Assembly (NCBI GenBank): GCA_944392335.1 | Contig: CALXWJ010000070.1 | Coordinates: 22,461 to 86,460, forward strand | Direction: 5' to 3' | Source of the DNA: an uncultured Clostridia bacterium | GTDB taxonomy: Bacteria > Bacillota > Clostridia > UBA1381 | DNA length: 64,000 nucleotides | In this document: in pieces, positions 1-8,335 of the stretch | Position numbering within the stretch: position 1 is the first letter of the stretch | Layout of the letters: the number at the start of each line of letters is the position of its first letter | Notes under the pieces: generated by a model | Seen by the model: the letters and a program-made list of their open reading frames with translations, nothing else | Database searches by the model: none | What the model was told of the DNA's origin: nothing | Made by a program: the position numbers and the translations under genes

Positions 1-255
1 TTCGAGCAATGAGCTCGGAACCAAAGTTACAATATTACCGTCTATCTCATACGTAGTTTCCACAGGCTGTTCGTCACACATTAATGTGTACCCGTCTATG
101 TCGTCCTGATTTACATTCATGTCAAATCCGACAGTTACACCGTACATATCGGCATATACACTCTCAATCGTATCAGCATACACTGTTGAAAAAGCCGACG
201 CCTGCAATACCATTATTGCTCCCAACAGAAGTGATATTTTTCTTATCATATACAT
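1..255 (-). CDS. Secreted protein, N-terminal fragment (runs off the window)
   Basis: The first 85 codons are visible; the rest lies beyond the left edge. The start is a basic stretch (MIRK) followed by a hydrophobic core and a likely signal-peptidase site after VYA, about residue 27, so the product is exported. The following 55 residues look like the start of a small beta-sandwich (Ig-like) domain of the kind found in clostridial surface proteins, but the fragment is too short to assign. The start at 255 was chosen because GGA lies 6 bases upstream; ATG codons at 261 and 249 are in the same frame. The product type resembles the large exported proteins at 44-64 kb. Function unknown. Confidence 0.6.
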   Translation of the reverse strand, partial: MYMIRKISLLLGAIMVLQASAFSTVYADTIESVYADMYGVTVGFDMNVNQDDIDGYTLMCDEQPVETTYEIDGNIVTLVPSSLLE

Positions 256-463
256 AACCATTCCTTTCCGTGCTCTTCGCACACCATATCAATATAACAC
301 CTATGCTTTACGCAGTGACATATCAACTTAAATTATACATAAAATTTATGCATATTACACAAAAATGATAATCTTTTTCATAAATATCATATCAATTATA
401 TCACATTCATATTTAAATTAATATAAAAATATTTTTCAAAAATATCAAATTTTTGTCATACAC

Positions 464-531
464 AAAAAAATTAAAAACCCTTGGAACAAGTCTTATAATT
501 TTATTATTTCAAAAACTGTTTCCAAGGGGTT
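464..531 (-). terminator. Rho-independent terminator of the first URO-D-like gene
   Basis: On the minus strand AACCCCTTGGAA (531-520) pairs with TTCCAAGGGTT (86-76 of the 400s, i.e. 486-476) with one bulge, and a T-rich tract follows. It sits about 10 bases after the stop codon at 541. The rest of 256-540 is AT-rich and holds nothing else that I recognise. Confidence 0.75.
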
Positions 532-540
532 AGTATAAAA

Positions 541-1614
541 TTAATATGTTCCCAATTCCAATCCGCGTTCTATAAAATAGCGGTATGAATCGATATTGAC
601 CGATTCCGGTATGGAATGATCCGAATGCAAGATATATTTATAGCCTTCTTTTATAAACGGTATCTTTGACTCCAATTCCTTATTAATGATATTTTTATCA
701 TTGCTGTATAAAGCTCTCACATCAATGCCGCCCATAAAGCATATTTTATCCGAATACTGTTTATAAAGCTTTACCAGATCCATGCCGGCTTTGACCTCCA
801 ATGCCTGAAGACAATCTATTCCCGCCTCGATCATATAGGGCATAAGCGGTTCAACAAATCCGCATGAATGCATTATAACCGGAAGTCCCAGGCTGTGAGC
901 AAAATCTATTGTTTTAACATGAGCCGGCATAATCAATTCCTCATACATTGCAGGCGACATAAAGGGTTTTAGTTTGAATCCCATATCCTCATAAAACCAT
1001 ATACCGTCAGGCTTGCCTTCTCTTTCAAACAATATTTTCCACAAATCTATTATCAGATCAGCATACACCGACGCCATTTCCTTTACCCATTCCGGATCCA
1101 GCGCCATTCCAACAAGCAGGTTTTCATGACCGCATACAGGATGTATGCTCTCAAACACATTTACGCCGGACCAGCAGAAAAACCGTCCATGCTCGGCACA
1201 CTGCTGTTTCTTTTGGCGATATACTTCAAAATTTATTCTTCTCTCATCGCACGTAAGCTTTGGCAATATTATTTTTTCCCAGTCTTTTCTTTCCTTTACG
1301 GTAAAGTCTACATGCTCGGGAGTTGTATCGTGAAACTTATGGTTTCTCAAAATTGCCCCGTTACCGTTTTTTATTGTTACGGTGTCTGCATCCTGTGCCA
1401 CTATTTCATCTTTAAAATCCAGATCCGCCGTTAAATTGAATACCCATGCTTCACCGAAATCGAAATCAAACAAATCATCGAAATCCACTTTTGGATCAAC
1501 CCAGCCTCTTTCTTCCCATTTTTTATGAGTATCATTCCAAAAATGCTCATATAAACCTATACGGTCTATAGGGTTTCCTTTTAACTGATTTAAAAATCTC
1601 TCTTTTCCCGTCAT
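541..1614 (-). CDS. Uroporphyrinogen-decarboxylase-superfamily protein (MtaA/CmuA-like), copy 1
   Basis: 357 residues with the overall length and layout of the URO-D / methylcobamide:CoM methyltransferase superfamily. The motif HSCG (H249, C251) matches the HxC zinc ligands of MtaA/CmuA-type methyltransferases; C268 may be the later cysteine. No heme biosynthesis genes are nearby, so a housekeeping HemE role is unlikely. A corrinoid-linked methyl transfer or an uncharacterised role is more plausible, but no corrinoid protein is seen here. The start has GGGAGG about 8 bases upstream. It is divergent from a frameshifted AraC regulator, which probably controls it, and is one of three such proteins in the window. 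Confidence 0.8.
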   Translation of the reverse strand: MTGKERFLNQLKGNPIDRIGLYEHFWNDTHKKWEERGWVDPKVDFDDLFDFDFGEAWVFNLTADLDFKDEIVAQDADTVTIKNGNGAILRNHKFHDTTPEHVDFTVKERKDWEKIILPKLTCDERRINFEVYRQKKQQCAEHGRFFCWSGVNVFESIHPVCGHENLLVGMALDPEWVKEMASVYADLIIDLWKILFEREGKPDGIWFYEDMGFKLKPFMSPAMYEELIMPAHVKTIDFAHSLGLPVIMHSCGFVEPLMPYMIEAGIDCLQALEVKAGMDLVKLYKQYSDKICFMGGIDVRALYSNDKNIINKELESKIPFIKEGYKYILHSDHSIPESVNIDSYRYFIERGLELGTY

Positions 1615-1743
1615 GATCTTATCCTCCCGTGTAATAAAATAGTTTTCCGGTTATTTTCAAACAGCATATATCACCTTTTTTAAATAACTTGATTTATGGT
1701 TAAAGTATACCACATAAAAAGAAATAATTATATAAAAATAATA

Positions 1744-1772
1744 TTGTTTTTATAGAAAAAGTATTGTATAAT
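1744..1772 (+). promoter_or_regulatory. Candidate sigma-A promoter for the AraC gene at 1795
   Basis: TTGTTT, a 17-base spacer, then a perfect TATAAT ending at 1772. The start codon lies 23 bases downstream. The -35 box is weak, the -10 box is consensus. Confidence 0.55.
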
Positions 1773-1794
1773 AAAAAAAGAAATAGGTGATGTT

Positions 1795-2584
1795 ATGAAT
1801 GAAAAAACTCTGTTTGCCTCAGATATTAAAATAATGGAAGGCTTTTTTTTTTAAAGGATATGATAAAAATATAGAACTGCCGTCCCGGACGGTAAAAAAC
1901 TACGAAATCGAATATTTTATCAAAGGCGGCGGCGGTATTATAATAAACAATAATACGGTGACCTTCCCCACCGAAAGCGTCAATTTAAGAAAACCCGGCC
2001 AAAGGGTAATGGGGATATTGCCGTATAATTGTGTTGTGATCCATCTGCAGGACTGCGCATGGCTCAACAGCCTGCTTTATCGGCTTCCCGACAAGCTGTT
2101 CCCGCAAAATCCCGCGGAGTTTTACGAAAAAATGACACAAATAATAATCAATATGCAAAGCTGTGATACCATATCAAGGTTTAAGACGACATCGCTTCTG
2201 TTTAGCTTGCTGAATGATCTGATCAACGCAATGCCCGATCAGGCAGATCTGCATATGGGTTACAATCCGCACATCAATAAGGCAATAAAATATATATACG
2301 AAAACTTAGACTCTCCCATAAATATAGAACAGCTTGCACATAAATGCGATCTGAGCAAAAGCTATTTTCATAAAGCCTTTAAAGAATCCACGGGACTGAC
2401 GCCCAACAATTTTATCCTAAATCTGAAAATCAACCGATGCAAACAGCTTTTGCATCTTACAGGCATGAGCATAGGAGAAATTGCTGAAAGCGTCGGTTTT
2501 TACGACTGTGTTTATTTCAGCTATGTATTTAAACGTATCACCAAAATGTCTCCTTCCCAATACAGAAAAAAAATGAGAGATTAG
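1795..2584 (+). pseudogene. AraC-family transcriptional regulator, frameshifted at a poly-T tract
   Basis: ATG at 1795 is preceded by AGGTGA at 4 bases and opens a frame that stops at 1852, right after a run of ten T (1843-1852). Removing one T joins this frame to the downstream one and gives a normal AraC protein of about 262 residues: an N-terminal cupin-like domain (SRTVKNYEIEYFIKGGGG region) and a C-terminal double helix-turn-helix of about 100 residues ending in SPSQYRKKM. Downstream of the tract the reading frame is intact, so this is either a recent mutation, a slippage-prone (phase-variable) tract, or a homopolymer error. It is divergent from the URO-D-like gene at 541-1614. Without slippage only a 19-residue peptide is made. 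Confidence 0.8.
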
Positions 2585-2616
2585 ATATATACTTCTGATC
2601 TCTCATTATTTGTTTC
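2572..2616. terminator. Bidirectional terminator between convergent genes
   Basis: AATGAGAGAT (2572-2581) and ATCTCTCATT (2598-2607) form a perfect 10-bp stem. ATTTGTTT follows on the plus strand and a longer T run on the minus strand. The left arm overlaps the AraC stop codon. Confidence 0.7.
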
Positions 2617-2675
2617 ATGTAAAAATTGTATAATTATTCCCGCCGGTCACGAGACCTCTATTTTAAACTGTTTTT

Positions 2676-3797
2676 TCATATCTTAACTTCTTTCAGCTTT
2701 TCACAGTAATATTGAACATTCTCCCATTTTGCATCAGGCGGGATCCTGTGGTCCGGGCAAGGAATAAATCCGCCCAAAGCAATCAAAGGCTTCAATCTTT
2801 CAATTTCTTTATCGATTGCTTTATAATCCTGTGCAAACACCTTTTTATCCATGCCGCCCACACCTCTTAGCTCTTTTCCGTACTTTTCTCTCCAAGGCGC
2901 AATAGAAGCATTCCATGTTCCGACCTCGATCGGGAACATTGTGTTAACACCGTTGTTTATCCATGTGGGTATAAGACTGTCGATCATTCCGTCACAATCC
3001 AGTGAGACAATATTGACGTCATACTTTTTCAAAAGATCTGTTATTCTTTTATAATGAGGGCCTACAAGCTCATCAAATACCCGCGGTATAACAAGAGGAC
3101 CGTTTTTAAAGCATATATCCTCCCAGAACTGCCCCATATCAAATTTAATACCCTCCTGTAATATTCTTTCAACATTTTTATAACAAATATCGGCAACGGT
3201 ATTTATAATTTCAACGTACAGGTCCTCGTCATCGGCATACAGATAGGATATTCCTTCAACGCCGAGTATATTTCTTATGTTCCCGAACAGGCTTCCGCAA
3301 TATATTCCCAAAGGAAATTCCCTGTCCTTTTCATCAACTGCCTTTAATTTTTCCAATTCCTCAAAATTGATTCTGTCTTCGCTCCACTGCAGCTTTGGAA
3401 GATAAAGCTCCTCCCATGCTTTTCTGTCAGTCAGCAAATGTCCTACCTCTGCCGGTATTGACACTACATCTTTTTTTTCAATTACTATCAAGCCTAAGTC
3501 ATCAATACATTTCATTTGTCCGTTCGGCATTTCTTCCAATATCTTTTTTTCAAAAGGAGGATTTAAAAGGCAATTTGATCCAAAACCGCTGCTCCAGTCA
3601 AAATCAAATCCAAGCTTTTTCATTATTTCAAAATCATCGGGGCTGTTATCCCAGTATCCTCTCCAGTTCTGCTCCGTTATATGCCCTTCATGGTACCATT
3701 TCTCCAATGTTTCATTCCAATAACCAAAAGCAACAATCGGCATTCTGTCAACAGGCTTGTAGTTCAGAATGTTCATTGTACGTTCTCTGTTTGTCAT
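2676..3797 (-). CDS. Uroporphyrinogen-decarboxylase-superfamily protein, copy 2
   Basis: 373 residues of the URO-D fold. The region that holds HxC in copy 1 reads LDCDG here (D267, C268), so the histidine is replaced by aspartate: metal binding may be altered or lost. A PCPDHRIPPD motif (about 346-355) near the C terminus is a common superfamily feature close to the active site. The start ATG at 3797 has GAG/AAGGA upstream at longer spacing, so the start is likely but not certain. It lies downstream of the AraC gene at 3956-4762 on the same strand but has its own promoter at 3846-3874. Substrate unknown. Confidence 0.78.
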   Translation of the reverse strand: MTNRERTMNILNYKPVDRMPIVAFGYWNETLEKWYHEGHITEQNWRGYWDNSPDDFEIMKKLGFDFDWSSGFGSNCLLNPPFEKKILEEMPNGQMKCIDDLGLIVIEKKDVVSIPAEVGHLLTDRKAWEELYLPKLQWSEDRINFEELEKLKAVDEKDREFPLGIYCGSLFGNIRNILGVEGISYLYADDEDLYVEIINTVADICYKNVERILQEGIKFDMGQFWEDICFKNGPLVIPRVFDELVGPHYKRITDLLKKYDVNIVSLDCDGMIDSLIPTWINNGVNTMFPIEVGTWNASIAPWREKYGKELRGVGGMDKKVFAQDYKAIDKEIERLKPLIALGGFIPCPDHRIPPDAKWENVQYYCEKLKEVKI

Positions 3798-3845
3798 TTA
3801 CATCACTCTTTCCTTTATTAATATTAAATAAATATTTTTTTTGAT

Positions 3846-3874
3846 ATTATATAATAAAAACAGTAATAAATCAA
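3846..3874 (-). promoter_or_regulatory. Sigma-A promoter of the second URO-D-like gene
   Basis: On the minus strand TTGATT (3874-3869), 17 bases, TATAAT (3851-3846). The predicted leader is about 42 bases. Confidence 0.65.
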
Positions 3875-3921
3875 TAGTGATTTTTTCTGTAAAATATATA
3901 ATTTTTTCTGTAATATATGAT

Positions 3922-3953
3922 TTTGTATAATTGTCAATGATAGGTGACACTTT
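3922..3953 (+). repeat. 32-bp sequence duplicated at 30241-30272
   Basis: Thirty-one of 32 bases match the second copy; both contain TGATAGGTGACACTTT. This copy ends 2 bases before the stop codon of the AraC gene at 3956. It resembles an insertion-sequence terminus with a TGACACTTT-type repeat, but no transposase is attached. Confidence 0.6.
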
Positions 3954-3955
3954 TC

Positions 3956-4762
3956 TCAGAGCATAAATTTTTTCCGATACTTTAAAGGCGATATACCGTA
4001 TCTTTCACAAAACCGTCTTGAAAAATAAAATTGGTCGCAAAAACCAAGCATGCTGCTGATTTCATTTAATGAATATTCTCCACTTCGCACCTGGCGTTCG
4101 GCGATATACATCAGCCTATCATCAATATATCTGCCTATAGGCTTACCCATTTCCTTTTTAAATAATTTCCGCAGCTTTGAAGGAGACAAAAACATTGTTT
4201 CCGCTATCTTAGAAACCGTCAGTGAAGCAGATAGATTTGTCTCGATATAATCCTGGATTTTAACTACCTGTTCTGAATAATTGATATTTTTATTATCCGC
4301 CTTCGGCTCCGAGCTGATACATTTAAATATAATATCATACAACGCCGCTTTTATTGCAAACACATTGCTGATTTTATTTTCCGAAATTTTATTGCTCATC
4401 TCTTCTATCAGCTTTTTTTGATTATGTATTATTATACATTCCGATATTTCATTAAAAATATCATGATAATCCGGCATTAATACAGAAAAATGAAAATATA
4501 CTTTTTCCAGATATTTTTCACAGCTGTATGAAAAAGTAAGACCGGCGGGTATTACGTAAATATTTCCCGGCTTTAAAGCAATGACCTTTCCGTTATAATT
4601 TATTTTTGCTTCACCATCTATTACCATATAAATCCTGTTAAACACAGAACAAACCTGTTGGGCATTCCAGTCCTTACCCAGGCTGACATATGCCATTTCT
4701 GAAATATCCATATGTATTTTGTCCATATTCGCAAAAAGTTCAGATGATTTAATAAATTTCAT
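3956..4762 (-). CDS. AraC-family transcriptional regulator with cupin sensor domain
   Basis: 268 residues. The N-terminal half (about 1-150) has the pattern of an AraC cupin (RIYMVIDGEAKINYNGK, then LKPGNIYVIPAG), which binds a small ligand, often a sugar. The C-terminal hundred residues are the two helix-turn-helix motifs (SKIAETMFLSPSKLRKLF and the final FYFSRRFCERYGISPLKYRKK in two parts). The start at 4762 was chosen over ATG 4768 because GGAG is 8 bases away from it and only 2 from the other. It is divergent from the GH29 fucosidase at 4871, so control of that gene is the simplest reading. Confidence 0.88.
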   Translation of the reverse strand: MKFIKSSELFANMDKIHMDISEMAYVSLGKDWNAQQVCSVFNRIYMVIDGEAKINYNGKVIALKPGNIYVIPAGLTFSYSCEKYLEKVYFHFSVLMPDYHDIFNEISECIIIHNQKKLIEEMSNKISENKISNVFAIKAALYDIIFKCISSEPKADNKNINYSEQVVKIQDYIETNLSASLTVSKIAETMFLSPSKLRKLFKKEMGKPIGRYIDDRLMYIAERQVRSGEYSLNEISSMLGFCDQFYFSRRFCERYGISPLKYRKKFML

Positions 4763-4810
4763 GCCCATTTCTCCATATTTTATCCTTAATGTTCCATTTT
4801 TTTATTTATT

Positions 4811-4839
4811 ATTATATGCTATGATAATCAAAAAGTCAA
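4811..4839 (-). promoter_or_regulatory. Sigma-A promoter of the AraC gene at 3956-4762
   Basis: Minus strand TTGACT (4839-4834), 17 bases, TATAAT (4816-4811). It lies in the 108-bp divergent region shared with the fucosidase gene, whose own promoter is not clear. Confidence 0.65.
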
Positions 4840-4870
4840 CAAAAAAATGTACAACGAAAGGATGATAAAA

Positions 4871-6226
4871 ATGTCAAGTTATGTTACAAGAAAAACACCC
4901 GGCGATACCGCCTGGTTCACACATGATCGTTTCGGAATGTTTATCCATTTTGGATTGTATGCTTTGCCGGCACGCCATGAATGGATCAAAACATATGAAT
5001 TCATTCCGGAAGAAAAATACGATAAATATTTTAACCACTTCGATCCCGATATGTTTGACGCGCGTGAATGGGCTAAAACCGCAAGGGCTGCAGGTATAAA
5101 ATATGCCGTTTTGACCGCAAAGCATCATGAAGGCTTTTGTATGTTCGATTCAAAATATACCGATTACAAAATTACAAATACCGCTTTTGGAAGGGATTTG
5201 GTCAAGGAATACGCCGACGCATTCCGTGCAGAAGGACTTCATGTAGGTCTTTATTACTCATTGATCGACTGGCATCATCCCGATTTTCCGATCGACCGCT
5301 TACATCCAAGGCGTAAAGATGCAGACGCCGAACAGCAGGATAAAGGCAGAGACATAAGAAAATATGCAAAATATATGCGCGATCAGGTTACGGAGCTTCT
5401 TACCAACTACGGAAAAATAGATGTTTTATGGTTTGATTTTTCCTACACAACCCCAAATGATCTAAAACCGGACGATCCACTTCAAAATGAGATAAAGCCA
5501 TGGATGCAGTTTAATGGCGGCAAGGGAAAAGATCAGTGGGAGGCGGAAGAACTTATCAAAACCGTTCGGTCTCTGCAGCCTGATATTATTATCGACAACA
5601 GGACTGAAATCGAACAGGATATTGTCACACCCGAACAATATCAAGTGCTCAGCTGGCCAAGACACCCCGAAACAAATGAACTTCTTGTATGGGAAGCATG
5701 TCAGACTTTTTCGGGTTCATGGGGATATTATCGTGACGAGCAAACATGGAAATCTCCGAAAATGCTCATAGATATGCTGATCAACACCGTTTCCTTGGGA
5801 GGGAATTTACTGATGAACGTAGGTCCTACGGCACGCGGATACTTTGATAAAAGGGCAAATGATGCTTTAAATGTTTACACAAATTGGATGAAATACAATT
5901 CACGTTCGATCTACGGATGTACCATGGCAGAGCCTGAATTTTTAGATGTTGCGCCTCGGGGTACAAGACTTACACAAAGCATGGACGGCAAACGTCTTTA
6001 CATACATTTGTTTGAATATCCGTTCCGCTTCCTTGAAATGCACGGCATGGCAGGGAAGATTGAATATGCACAGTTCCTGCATGATTCAAGTGAAATTTTA
6101 TTTACCGAAAAAGGCTCTAACCACTTCAGCGAGGGACGTACCGCATCCGATGATCTGGTTGTTTTTGAACTTCCATGTATTAAGCCCGATGTAATAGACC
6201 CGGTTATTGAAGTATTTTTAAAATAA
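4871..6226 (+). CDS. Alpha-L-fucosidase, GH29 family
   Basis: 451 residues; no signal peptide, so probably cytoplasmic. It hydrolyses terminal alpha-L-fucose from oligosaccharides. Visible GH29 features: the N-terminal WFTHDRFGMFIHFGLY signature, TAKHHEGF (84-89 core), and VLWFDF with D189 as the likely nucleophile; the later WEACQTFSGSWGY is also typical. The ATG at 4871 has AAAGGA at 8 bases; an in-frame ATG at 4847 lacks a binding site and was not used. It is divergent from an AraC regulator and ends in a strong terminator, so it is probably monocistronic. A second GH29 lies at 24384. Confidence 0.92.
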   Translation: MSSYVTRKTPGDTAWFTHDRFGMFIHFGLYALPARHEWIKTYEFIPEEKYDKYFNHFDPDMFDAREWAKTARAAGIKYAVLTAKHHEGFCMFDSKYTDYKITNTAFGRDLVKEYADAFRAEGLHVGLYYSLIDWHHPDFPIDRLHPRRKDADAEQQDKGRDIRKYAKYMRDQVTELLTNYGKIDVLWFDFSYTTPNDLKPDDPLQNEIKPWMQFNGGKGKDQWEAEELIKTVRSLQPDIIIDNRTEIEQDIVTPEQYQVLSWPRHPETNELLVWEACQTFSGSWGYYRDEQTWKSPKMLIDMLINTVSLGGNLLMNVGPTARGYFDKRANDALNVYTNWMKYNSRSIYGCTMAEPEFLDVAPRGTRLTQSMDGKRLYIHLFEYPFRFLEMHGMAGKIEYAQFLHDSSEILFTEKGSNHFSEGRTASDDLVVFELPCIKPDVIDPVIEVFLK

Positions 6227-6241
6227 TTCTTAAATAAATAA

Positions 6242-6316
6242 AAAATGAGAGTAATAATGATATGCTGTATCGGTGGCAGTCAACATTTCATATACTCTCA
6301 TTTTTTATCTGTTTTT
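6242..6316 (+). terminator. Terminator of the GH29 gene
   Basis: AAAATGAGAGTA (6242-6253) pairs perfectly with TACTCTCATTTT (6293-6304), followed by a T-rich tract. Confidence 0.8.
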
Positions 6317-6365
6317 TTATTAATATTCTGAAATCATTTAGTATGAAAATATTTTCGGTTGTCAA

Positions 6366-6509
6366 TTCAATAATGGCTTGTCCCGTAAGAAAACGTCGGC
6401 AAAGGAAAGCTTTGCAGCGCTGTAATCAACAGGAGATTGCACTCTCACACTGATTACAGATATGAAACCCCCGCCTAAAAAGGCGGGGACGTCTTGTCCG
6501 CAGTTATAC
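6366..6509 (+). repeat. Structured intergenic repeat, copy A
   Basis: Complete copy of a family of about 145 bp found eleven times here. It begins TTCAATAATGGCTTGTCCCG and ends GCAGTTATAC. It carries the TGTAATCA / TGATTACA stem and a GC-rich stem CCCCGCC-loop-GGCGGGG. The 5' stem is diverged. It lies 17 bp beyond the stop codon of the 76-aa gene. Confidence 0.85.
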
Positions 6510-6526
6510 CAAATGATTCCTTCAAA

Positions 6527-6757
6527 TCACCCAATTGCTGCCTTTTCTTTTTTCCTTGTATTATCCGCAGTTTTATCTCCCACATCTTTTATATGGTTTA
6601 TCTGTATGGGAACATTATAAATGTCGCTGTAAGACTCCGATTCTTCTATATTTGCCGGAGGAATTTGTATCAATCCGGTACACTCTGTTACCGATGCAAC
6701 CGTATTTATTTCGTCCAATTTATCATATGCATGATCTGTTTTACTCTTTTTATCCAT
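6527..6757 (-). CDS. Small conserved-looking protein of unknown function
   Basis: 76 residues, acidic-neutral with no membrane segment or signal peptide; the middle contains TECTGLIQIPPANIEE. I do not recognise a characterised family. Coding status is supported by GGAGG placed 6 bases before the ATG. The gene is framed by two direct copies of the structured repeat: copy A follows the stop codon and copy B begins about 18 bases before the start codon. It has no partner gene on the same strand close by. A spurious reading frame remains possible. Confidence 0.6.
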   Translation of the reverse strand: MDKKSKTDHAYDKLDEINTVASVTECTGLIQIPPANIEESESYSDIYNVPIQINHIKDVGDKTADNTRKKEKAAIG

Positions 6758-6774
6758 TATAAACCTCCATTTCT

Positions 6775-6917
6775 TTCAATAAGGCTTGTCCCGTCATTAA
6801 ACGATGACAAAGCGCAGGCTGTGCTTTGCTGTAATCAGCGAGAGATTGTACTCTAACTGATTACAAATATGGAATCCGCCGTCGATTACGGCGGGGCACA
6901 TATTGTTTGCAATTATA
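6775..6917 (+). repeat. Structured intergenic repeat, copy B
   Basis: Complete copy: TTCAATAAGGCTTGTCCCGT at the start, TGTAATCAG / CTGATTACA stem, TCCGCCG / CGGCGGGG stem, and GCAATTATA at the end. It occupies the space just upstream of the ribosome binding site of the 76-aa gene. Confidence 0.85.
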
Positions 6918-6992
6918 ATTCAACCTAATTTATATTTTTATTATATCCGTTAATTTTAAAAAAATTTATTTTTTATTTTACATATGACGGGT

Positions 6993-7044
6993 ACAATAAA
7001 AAAACATATTTTCAAAATATATAAATAAAAATTGAAAATATGTT
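6993..7044 (-). terminator. Terminator of hydF
   Basis: AACATATTTTCAA (7003-7015) and TTGAAAATATGTT (7032-7044) form a perfect 13-bp stem; a run of seven T follows on the minus strand. It is 10 bases after the hydF stop. Confidence 0.8.
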
Positions 7045-7054
7045 CTTTGTTTAT

Positions 7055-8254
7055 TTAAATTAAAGCATCGATTTCCGGGAACATTTTTACGCTTCTTTTT
7101 AATATTCCCTTCATATAAGCTATCATTATCCCGTAATTTGTTATAGGGGTATTATGATCCTTCGCCGTTCTTTGTCTGTATTTCATTTCTCTTTCATTCA
7201 GCATACAGCCGCCGCAGTGGATTATCATTTTATATTTGTCAAAATTTTCGGCAAACCCCAACCCCGACGTAAATTCAAAATTCAGATCATCGATACCGGT
7301 ATATTCCTTTATCCATTTTGGAATTTTCACCGTTCCTATATCATCACATTGCCGATGATGAGTGCATCCCTCCGATATTAAGATCGTATCTCCCGCTTTT
7401 AAGGTCTCTATTGCCCTCGCGCCTTCAACAACGGTTTTTAAACTACCCTTAAATCTTGCAAAAAGTATGGAAAAAGAAGTCAATTCAATATCGGTCGGCA
7501 CTTCCTTATCTGCCAATTCAAATACCTGACTGTCACATACAACAAGCTTTGGCTTTTTTTTCTGATTTTTAAGTGCTTCACGAAGTTCGGTTTCCTTAAC
7601 AACGACCGCACATCCATCGGCGTCCAAAATATCTCTTAAGGTCTGTATCTGCGGCAGGATCATTCTGCCCTTGGGCGCTGCCGAATCTATGGGCGTGACC
7701 ATGATAACAACGTCGTCTTTTTCGATCAGATCCCCCAATATTTTTATATCGGGATCATCCTCTTGGGCAAATTCCGCGATTCTATCCTTCAGCTCTTTAA
7801 TATTGATGTTGTCCTTTGCGCTTACACAAATCTCATTTTTTTTGTTTACGGGTACTTCATTCAGATCCGATTTATTATATACAATAATATAATCGATATT
7901 TTTTTCTTTAAAAATCGAGATCAGCTCTTCATCACATTGCTTTAACCCCTCCTGTGCGTCAACAACAAGGACGGCAATATCGGTTTTGTTTAAAATCTGC
8001 TTTGTTCTTTTTACTCTTAATTCACCCAGTTCCCCCTCATCGTCGATTCCCGGAGTGTCAATAATGACCACCGGTCCTATCGGCAGGATTTCCATTGATT
8101 TTTGAACCGGATCTGTAGTTGTCCCGAGTACATCGGATACAACAGACATTTCCTGGTTTGTCACAGCGTTGACCACACTCGACTTTCCGGCATTTCTTCT
8201 GCCGAAAAAGCCTATATGTACCCTGTTTGCCGATGGTGTATCATTTAAACTCAT
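7055..8254 (-). CDS. hydF: [FeFe]-hydrogenase H-cluster maturation GTPase HydF
   Basis: 399 residues. HydF is the scaffold on which the 2Fe subcluster of [FeFe]-hydrogenase is built from products of HydE and HydG. The GTPase domain shows the P-loop GRRNAGKS (18-25), DTPG (66-69) and NKSD (127-130). The C-terminal part has CTHH and then HCGGCM, which fit the CxH...HCxxC iron-sulfur site of HydF. AAGGAAG lies about 8 bases upstream of the ATG. HydE, HydG and the hydrogenase are not in this window. It is followed by its own terminator; the MFS gene upstream is 81 bases away on the same strand. Confidence 0.95.
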   Translation of the reverse strand: MSLNDTPSANRVHIGFFGRRNAGKSSVVNAVTNQEMSVVSDVLGTTTDPVQKSMEILPIGPVVIIDTPGIDDEGELGELRVKRTKQILNKTDIAVLVVDAQEGLKQCDEELISIFKEKNIDYIIVYNKSDLNEVPVNKKNEICVSAKDNINIKELKDRIAEFAQEDDPDIKILGDLIEKDDVVIMVTPIDSAAPKGRMILPQIQTLRDILDADGCAVVVKETELREALKNQKKKPKLVVCDSQVFELADKEVPTDIELTSFSILFARFKGSLKTVVEGARAIETLKAGDTILISEGCTHHRQCDDIGTVKIPKWIKEYTGIDDLNFEFTSGLGFAENFDKYKMIIHCGGCMLNEREMKYRQRTAKDHNTPITNYGIMIAYMKGILKRSVKMFPEIDALI

Positions 8255-8335
8255 TTTTATAGCTTCCTTTCCGAAATATAAAATATTGATTCTTCAAGCT
8301 TTTCGTCTTATGATCCGAAACGGCACATTTTAATA

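Noticed and set aside
1126..1434. Plus-strand frame inside the first URO-D-like gene
   Set aside because: It is a shadow of the minus-strand gene with no binding site and no family resemblance.
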